Below, in pieces: positions 59,237-64,000 of a DNA stretch of 64,000 nucleotides (within the stretch, counting starts at the first letter, position 1; every line of letters starts with the position of its first letter). The stretch comes from Pontibacillus sp. HMF3514 (GTDB taxonomy: Bacteria; Bacillota; Bacilli; Bacillales; BH030062). Both the position numbers and the translations under genes were made by a program. The DNA is taken from assembly GCF_009858175.1 (NCBI RefSeq), contig NZ_CP047393.1:2356001-2420000 (forward strand), in the 5' to 3' direction. Under the pieces are notes generated by a model. That model did not search any database. It was not told where the DNA came from and saw only the letters and a program-made list of their open reading frames with translations.

Positions 59237-60565
59237 ATGAAACAGCAAGCATTAAACCAGAATGAACAAAGCGAATTGCAACATATACGTATTGGCCTAT
59301 TAGGACTTGGAACGGTGGGTACTGGTGTTTACCGAATGATTGAGGATTATCAAGAAGATTTACAACATAAAACGGGTTGCCAAATCTCCATTAGTAAAAT
59401 TCTAGTGAATTCACCAAATAAATTAAGATCTATTGAAATCAACCCAGATCTATATACAACAGATCCAAATGAAGTGTTACAAGACCCAAATATCGATATG
59501 ATTGTTGAAGTCATGGGTGGAGTTGAAGAAGCTCGTGAATACATCACACATGCGTTAAAAAGCAAAAAACATGTGGTGACAGCAAATAAAGATTTAATCG
59601 CCTTATATGGTGGTGAGTTGTTAAGTCTAGCAGGTGAACAAAATTGTGACTTATTCTACGAAGCTAGTGTTGCAGGTGGAATCCCTATTTTAAGAGGTTT
59701 AGGTGATGGTTTTTCATCCGACCGAATCACGAAAATGTTAGGAATTTTAAATGGAACAACAAACTATATGCTATCGAAAATGGCTCAGGAAGGTGTGGAT
59801 TATGATACATGTCTAAAAGAAGCACAAGACCTGGGGTATGCTGAGGCAGATCCAACATCAGACGTTGAAGGGTTGGACGCAGCCAGAAAAGTCGCGATTT
59901 TAGGAACTCTAGGATACAACACACAATTCTCTCTAGATGAAGTTGACGTTCAAGGAATTTCTTCTATTGACCAAAAAGATGTTCAATACGGAAGAGAGTT
60001 CGGATATGAACTCAAACTATTAGGAATCGCAGACAAACAAGATGAAGAAGTTGAGCTGTCTGTTCAACCTACTTTCATTAAAAAATCTCACCCTATTGCC
60101 AATGTAGATGGAGTAAATAATGCTGTTTACGTTCATGGTGAATCCGTTGGTGAAACCATGTTTTATGGACCAGGTGCAGGTGAATTACCTACAGCCACAG
60201 CCGTTACATCTGACTTGGTTACAGTTGTTAAAAACATCAAGCTCGGAGTTAATGGTAGAGGAAATGTTGCCCCATTCAACGTTAAGAAAATGAAACCTAA
60301 AGAACGCCGCAATCATCGCTATTATGTTCGTTTGCTTGTTCAAGACGAACCAGGTGTAATGGCTACGATCGCAAACTCTCTTGCAGAAAATAATATGAGC
60401 ATTTCGAATATGGTGCAAAAACCATATAGTGACGAGAAAGCGGAATTGGTCATCGTAACGCACGAAGTTTCCTTAGCCGCTTTAGAAGATTGGAAAGACA
60501 AAATCAACGCTCTAAACCCAACATTAGAACTAGCAAGCTGTTACGCAGTTGAAGGTGGCGAATGA
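59237..60565 (+). CDS. hom: Homoserine dehydrogenase
   Basis: 442 residues. NAD(P) motif [17 protein letters not shown], homoserine dehydrogenase signature [20 protein letters not shown], and a C-terminal ACT domain ([20 protein letters not shown]) for feedback inhibition by threonine. Reduces aspartate semialdehyde to homoserine. ATG behind GGAGAGGATTTTA. First gene of hom-thrC-thrB. Confidence 0.96.
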   Translation: MKQQALNQNEQSELQHIRIGLLGLGTVGTGVYRMIEDYQEDLQHKTGCQISISKILVNSPNKLRSIEINPDLYTTDPNEVLQDPNIDMIVEVMGGVEEAREYITHALKSKKHVVTANKDLIALYGGELLSLAGEQNCDLFYEASVAGGIPILRGLGDGFSSDRITKMLGILNGTTNYMLSKMAQEGVDYDTCLKEAQDLGYAEADPTSDVEGLDAARKVAILGTLGYNTQFSLDEVDVQGISSIDQKDVQYGREFGYELKLLGIADKQDEEVELSVQPTFIKKSHPIANVDGVNNAVYVHGESVGETMFYGPGAGELPTATAVTSDLVTVVKNIKLGVNGRGNVAPFNVKKMKPKERRNHRYYVRLLVQDEPGVMATIANSLAENNMSISNMVQKPYSDEKAELVIVTHEVSLAALEDWKDKINALNPTLELASCYAVEGGE

Positions 60566-60566
60566 A

Positions 60567-61625
60567 ATGTCAAAAGGGATTATAGAACGATATAGCAACT
60601 ATCTACCCGTCTCAGAACAAACACCTCGAGTAACACTAGGTGAAGGCAATACCTCTCTACTTTATGCGGATTCCCTATCAGAACTATTATCCGCCCATGT
60701 CTATATGAAAGTAGAAGGTTTAAATCCTACAGGTTCATTTAAAGACCGTGGAATGGCTATGGCTGTAGCAAAAGCAAAAGAAAAAGGGGCTAAAGCGATC
60801 ATTTGCGCCTCTACAGGTAACACATCTGCTTCTGCTGCAGCATATGCAGCACGAGCTGGAATGGAGTGCTTTGTTGTCATTCCACACGGATATGTAGCGT
60901 TAGGAAAACTAGCTCAAGCGATCCAATACGGGGCAAAAATCATTTCAGTTGAAGGCAATTTTGATCAAGCTTTAGATATCGTAAGGCAATTAGGAGAAAA
61001 ATATCCTTTAGAGATTGTGAATTCTATCAACCCCTACCGACTTGAGGGACAGAAATCAGCCTCTTTTGAAATCATTGAACAGCTCGGCCATGCACCTGAT
61101 GTCCTTGCCCTACCCGTAGGAAATGCAGGAAACATTTCTGCTTACTGGAAGGGGTTCAAAGAAGCACTAGATCATCAATTGTGTTCCTCCTCCCCTCAAA
61201 TGTGGGGATTTGAAGCAGAAGGTGCAGCTGCCATTGTCAATAATAAAGTATACGAAGAACCCGATACCTTTGCTACCGCTATTCGCATTGGTAATCCGGC
61301 AAGTTGGCAACTAGCTATTCAAGCAAGAGATGAATCAAAAGGGATCATTGATGAAGTATCAGATGATGAGATCCGAGAAGCTTATCAACTCTTAGCTGAA
61401 AAAGAGGGAGTTTTTTGCGAACCAGCTTCAGCCTCTTCTCTTGCAGGACTAATTAAACAATCCAAGCAAGGCAAAATTCCTGAAGGGTCTACGATCGTTA
61501 CAGTTCTTACAGGAAATGGCCTAAAAGATCCAGATGCGGCCATGTCTAACATCCAACAGGAAATGAAGCCTGTACCTGCCACAGAAGCAGACTTAGTACA
61601 AAATATATTTGGCAACGAGGAGTAA
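60567..61625 (+). CDS. thrC: Threonine synthase
   Basis: 352 residues from ATG 60567 ([14 protein letters not shown]); the frame from 60549 overlaps hom and lacks support. PLP Lys in [13 protein letters not shown], Gly loop [14 protein letters not shown], and [10 protein letters not shown] near the end. Converts O-phosphohomoserine to threonine. It overlaps or abuts hom (TGAAATG). Confidence 0.96.
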   Translation: MSKGIIERYSNYLPVSEQTPRVTLGEGNTSLLYADSLSELLSAHVYMKVEGLNPTGSFKDRGMAMAVAKAKEKGAKAIICASTGNTSASAAAYAARAGMECFVVIPHGYVALGKLAQAIQYGAKIISVEGNFDQALDIVRQLGEKYPLEIVNSINPYRLEGQKSASFEIIEQLGHAPDVLALPVGNAGNISAYWKGFKEALDHQLCSSSPQMWGFEAEGAAAIVNNKVYEEPDTFATAIRIGNPASWQLAIQARDESKGIIDEVSDDEIREAYQLLAEKEGVFCEPASASSLAGLIKQSKQGKIPEGSTIVTVLTGNGLKDPDAAMSNIQQEMKPVPATEADLVQNIFGNEE

Positions 61626-61630
61626 TGATT

Positions 61631-62602
61631 ATGTCTCAAGAAAAAATTAAAGTGAGGGCACCTGCAAGTACAGCTAATTTAGGATCAGGTTTTGATTCAA
61701 TTGGCATTGCTTTAGATATGTACACGGAAATTGAGATGTCTTCACATAATCAGCTTCAATTTGAATGGGTAGATGAGCACGGAAACAATACTCCTTTCCC
61801 TTTTACAAATGATGAGAACTTAATTTACCAGGCTATGAAGCAAGTTTGTGAGCTTCTTCAAAAGGACATTCCAAATGTGAGAGTGTTGGTTAAATCAAAT
61901 ATTCCTTCTACTCGAGGCTTAGGAAGTAGTGCTTCAGCCTTTGTTGCTGGGCTTGTTGCTATAAATAAGTGGTTAGGAGGAACTTTATCTAAAGATGATC
62001 TTCTTTGGCTGGCAGCAGAAAAAGAAGGTCACCCGGATAATGTAGGAGCATCCTTATTCGGTGGTGTATTTGTAGGGGCTATGGATTGGGAAGCTAAGAA
62101 GGTCCAGCACAACTATATTCCCTTTCCTAACAAATGGACATGGTTAGCAGCTATTCCTTCTTACTCTTCGTCTACGACAAGTGCTCGAAAAAGATTACCT
62201 GACTCCTATCAAAAGCAGGATGTCATATTTAATTTAAGTCGGTATGGTTTGTTGGTTTCCTCCATCATGTTAGGAGATGAAGAAGGATTGAAGACAGGCT
62301 TTTTTGATAAACTCCACACACCTTACCGCCAAGACTCGATACCTGGGCTCGACCACTTAATGAACAGTCAAGAAGAAGTAGGAGCTTTAGGATTTATGAT
62401 TAGTGGTGCAGGACCAACTGTCTTAGGACTTGTGCCACAGCAGGCAAATCTAAAAAAAGCTCAATTATATATGGAGCAATTTTTAAAATCTGATGCACAT
62501 GACGTCAATGTCATTCCATTAAACGTCGATCATTTTGGTGTGCAGGTTTACGTTGGTGAAGATTTAGAATATTTATGTAATACAAAAGCATTTATGGCAT
62601 AA
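61631..62602 (+). CDS. thrB: Homoserine kinase
   Basis: 323 residues. GHMP kinase ATP loop IPSTRGLGSSASAFVAGLVA and N-terminal KVRAPASTANLGSGFDSIGI are diagnostic; MISGAGPTVLGLV is motif 3. Phosphorylates homoserine. The second ATG (61631) fits the GAGGAG spacing better than the first (61625), which overlaps the thrC stop. Confidence 0.96.
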   Translation: MSQEKIKVRAPASTANLGSGFDSIGIALDMYTEIEMSSHNQLQFEWVDEHGNNTPFPFTNDENLIYQAMKQVCELLQKDIPNVRVLVKSNIPSTRGLGSSASAFVAGLVAINKWLGGTLSKDDLLWLAAEKEGHPDNVGASLFGGVFVGAMDWEAKKVQHNYIPFPNKWTWLAAIPSYSSSTTSARKRLPDSYQKQDVIFNLSRYGLLVSSIMLGDEEGLKTGFFDKLHTPYRQDSIPGLDHLMNSQEEVGALGFMISGAGPTVLGLVPQQANLKKAQLYMEQFLKSDAHDVNVIPLNVDHFGVQVYVGEDLEYLCNTKAFMA

Positions 62603-62621
62603 AGCTTGTACAGAAATACAA

Positions 62622-62658
62622 AGAAACGTCTAGGATTCTAACCCTAGACGTTTCTTTT
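62622..62658. terminator. Bidirectional terminator behind thrB
   Basis: AAGAAACGTCTAGGATTCTA followed by ACCCTAGACGTTTCTTTT; serves thrB and the converging YfhO gene. Confidence 0.85.
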
Positions 62659-62662
62659 ATCC

Positions 62663-64000
62663 CTAATCATTTAAGCCCTTTCTTCTGCGAACTTGTTGCG
62701 TATATAAAACCCATAGAATGGAGCACAAGAGCGATAGAATAGACACTGCTAACAGGACCTTAAAATAAGGTGGGTAGTAGGTAAAGGAAATATGATTAGT
62801 CCCCTCTTCAAGCTCCACTCCTAAAAACGCAAAATTCGTTTCTTGGACTTTTTTCTTCTCTCCATTCACCTCTACATCCCAACCCTTTTCATAAGGAACC
62901 GGGATAGTGAGATAACGGTCATTTTGATCATTCTCTACTTCGATCTGAATGTGATTCCCATCTATCTTTACATCAGAGGCCGGATAAGATTTCTTTTCAG
63001 CACGCTCCAAGGTACTGTAGTCTTCATGATAAAGATCTAATTCCTTAAGTGTGTAATTACCTTTTGGAACCCTTATGGAGATCTGATCATCTTTAGGCAC
63101 TCTGATTGTAATATCGTTCATCCCAGTACGATAAAAAGACGAGCGTGATTTTCTAGCTGTTTCAAAATCATTTACATATAACTGAAACAATGGAGCGTCC
63201 TTGTCGTTGTTTTGCAGGTAGAACGATACATACAGATCCTTTACCTCTTCCGGCAGAGAAGATATATTCAGATCAATTCCACCTTTTTCTTCAGTTACCT
63301 TGAGCTGCCCATCTTCATAAGTAGCTCCTACAGCTTCAACTTCAGCTTGATCCATTAAATTTGGGAGATCATTTGGCTGCATTGTCTTACCCTCTGGATC
63401 TTTTAAAATCACACCATCAAGCATGGCTTGCTCCCTGGCTACAATCGGGAACTTCTCTAATGATTTTTCACTATATACATTACTTGTCGTACGTACAAAC
63501 GGGAGTACATTGGTATTGCGATAGACTTGATATTTTTTATTCTCCATATATGGTTCAAAACCATAAGGGATATTCCGATCATCCCCTTTTTTCACCATAA
63601 AATACTTCCCTCGAAGCAAGCTAAATACATTAGCGCGATCTCCAAACCCTGAGTATCTACTAATACTTTCATGCTTCATATCAATTTCTAAATCCTTGTA
63701 ATACCAAAAGAGAATGTTTTGATTCAATATACTTGAATACACACTAGTCCCATGAAAATCCTGGATAAGAGGAATATTATTTCGTTCATCCGTTCCTCTC
63801 CATTGGAATCTGTAAAACGGAGAAGTATCCCGCTTCTTCACCTGTTCAACGATCTCCCTTTGAGCTTGGGAATTGTATCCGTCACTAATGATATATTGTT
63901 TAGTTGTATCCTCTACTCCTGCCGCCTTATATATTTTGTCATATTGATACACGTTCACCATTCCAACATTCGCAATTAACACCATCACACACGAAGTGAT
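62663..64000 (-). CDS. YfhO family membrane protein, C-terminal part (5' end outside window)
   Basis: At least 441 residues; the frame stays open to base 64000. The segment GDRANVFSLLRGKYFMVKKG and VPYEKGWDVEVNGEKKKVQE match the extracellular C-terminal domain of YfhO/bacterial membrane proteins. A final helix (FKVLLAVSILSLLCSILWVL) and a basic tail (QQVRRRKGLND) follow. YfhO-family proteins (about 860 aa, many membrane helices) act in glycosylation of lipoteichoic acid in Bacillales. Confidence 0.8.
   Translation of the reverse strand: MTSCVMVLIANVGMVNVYQYDKIYKAAGVEDTTKQYIISDGYNSQAQREIVEQVKKRDTSPFYRFQWRGTDERNNIPLIQDFHGTSVYSSILNQNILFWYYKDLEIDMKHESISRYSGFGDRANVFSLLRGKYFMVKKGDDRNIPYGFEPYMENKKYQVYRNTNVLPFVRTTSNVYSEKSLEKFPIVAREQAMLDGVILKDPEGKTMQPNDLPNLMDQAEVEAVGATYEDGQLKVTEEKGGIDLNISSLPEEVKDLYVSFYLQNNDKDAPLFQLYVNDFETARKSRSSFYRTGMNDITIRVPKDDQISIRVPKGNYTLKELDLYHEDYSTLERAEKKSYPASDVKIDGNHIQIEVENDQNDRYLTIPVPYEKGWDVEVNGEKKKVQETNFAFLGVELEEGTNHISFTYYPPYFKVLLAVSILSLLCSILWVLYTQQVRRRKGLND

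Overview
The DNA is low in G+C, uses strong Bacillus-type ribosome binding sites (GGAGG) and carries Bacillaceae housekeeping genes (guaC 3' part, a YfmL-type helicase gene, hom-thrC-thrB in that order, RpiR and TAXI-TRAP genes). The host is therefore a Bacillaceae member. No tRNA or rRNA gene was seen. The window splits at about 42.83 kb into a large mobile island on the left and ordinary chromosome on the right. || ISLAND, CASSETTE-LIKE ARRAY (1-27.7 kb). Short accessory genes lie almost all on the minus strand: GNAT acetyltransferase, lipoprotein, nitrilase-like, DUF5694-like, SMI1/KNR4, aminoglycoside nucleotidyltransferase-like, S41 peptidase, HAD phosphatase, a GrpB fragment, ArsR/SRPBCC-PDZ, PIN and several unknowns. 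They are separated by a recurring set of intergenic parts. Core A has the + strand consensus GCGCCC-n12-GACTTGAATTCGAGATA. A rho-independent terminator (B) starts inside A. Next come an extended -10 promoter (C, minus sense TTATGTTAAAAT) and an imperfect palindrome (D, TTCAACTAACG...CGTTAGTTGAA). No integron integrase is visible; a decayed tyrosine integrase lies inside the array. Two IS110-family elements sit at the same base step of two D palindromes. Three copies of one 1327-bp IS3-family element have intact 3-bp target duplications; one splits the peptidase gene and one splits a small exported-protein gene. || ISLAND, DEFENCE SECTION (20-36.4 kb). This holds an HNH nuclease, an AbiGi-like protein, a three-gene unit ending in an Abi_C protein, and a PIN protein. 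A controller-protein-like regulator gene diverges from a RAMP-like protein plus HNH nuclease pair. That pair is followed by 14 tandem degenerate pentamers (YGGYN), a structured RNA segment and a terminator. Further right is an overlapping three-gene restriction-modification-like operon: MmeI-family methyltransferase, DEAH helicase and GIY-YIG nuclease. || ISLAND, RIGHT END (36.8-42.83 kb). Three different tyrosine recombinases plus a TnpC-like coiled-coil protein form a Tn554-like transposition module. It abuts the 3' part of guaC at codons TKIKTG. The guaC 5' part with the catalytic Cys is not in the window, so the island probably extends left of base 1. || CHROMOSOME (42.83-64 kb). Here lie a GyrI-like protein; a class III aminotransferase, RpiR regulator and TAXI-TRAP transporter locus with repeated TGAAAT-n4-ATTTCA operator candidates; an RNase H-like protein; an SDR; an ATP-grasp plus unknown protein pair; a candidate type I holin-like toxin; a DEAD-box helicase; a quinone reductase-like protein; the threonine operon; and a partial YfhO-family gene.
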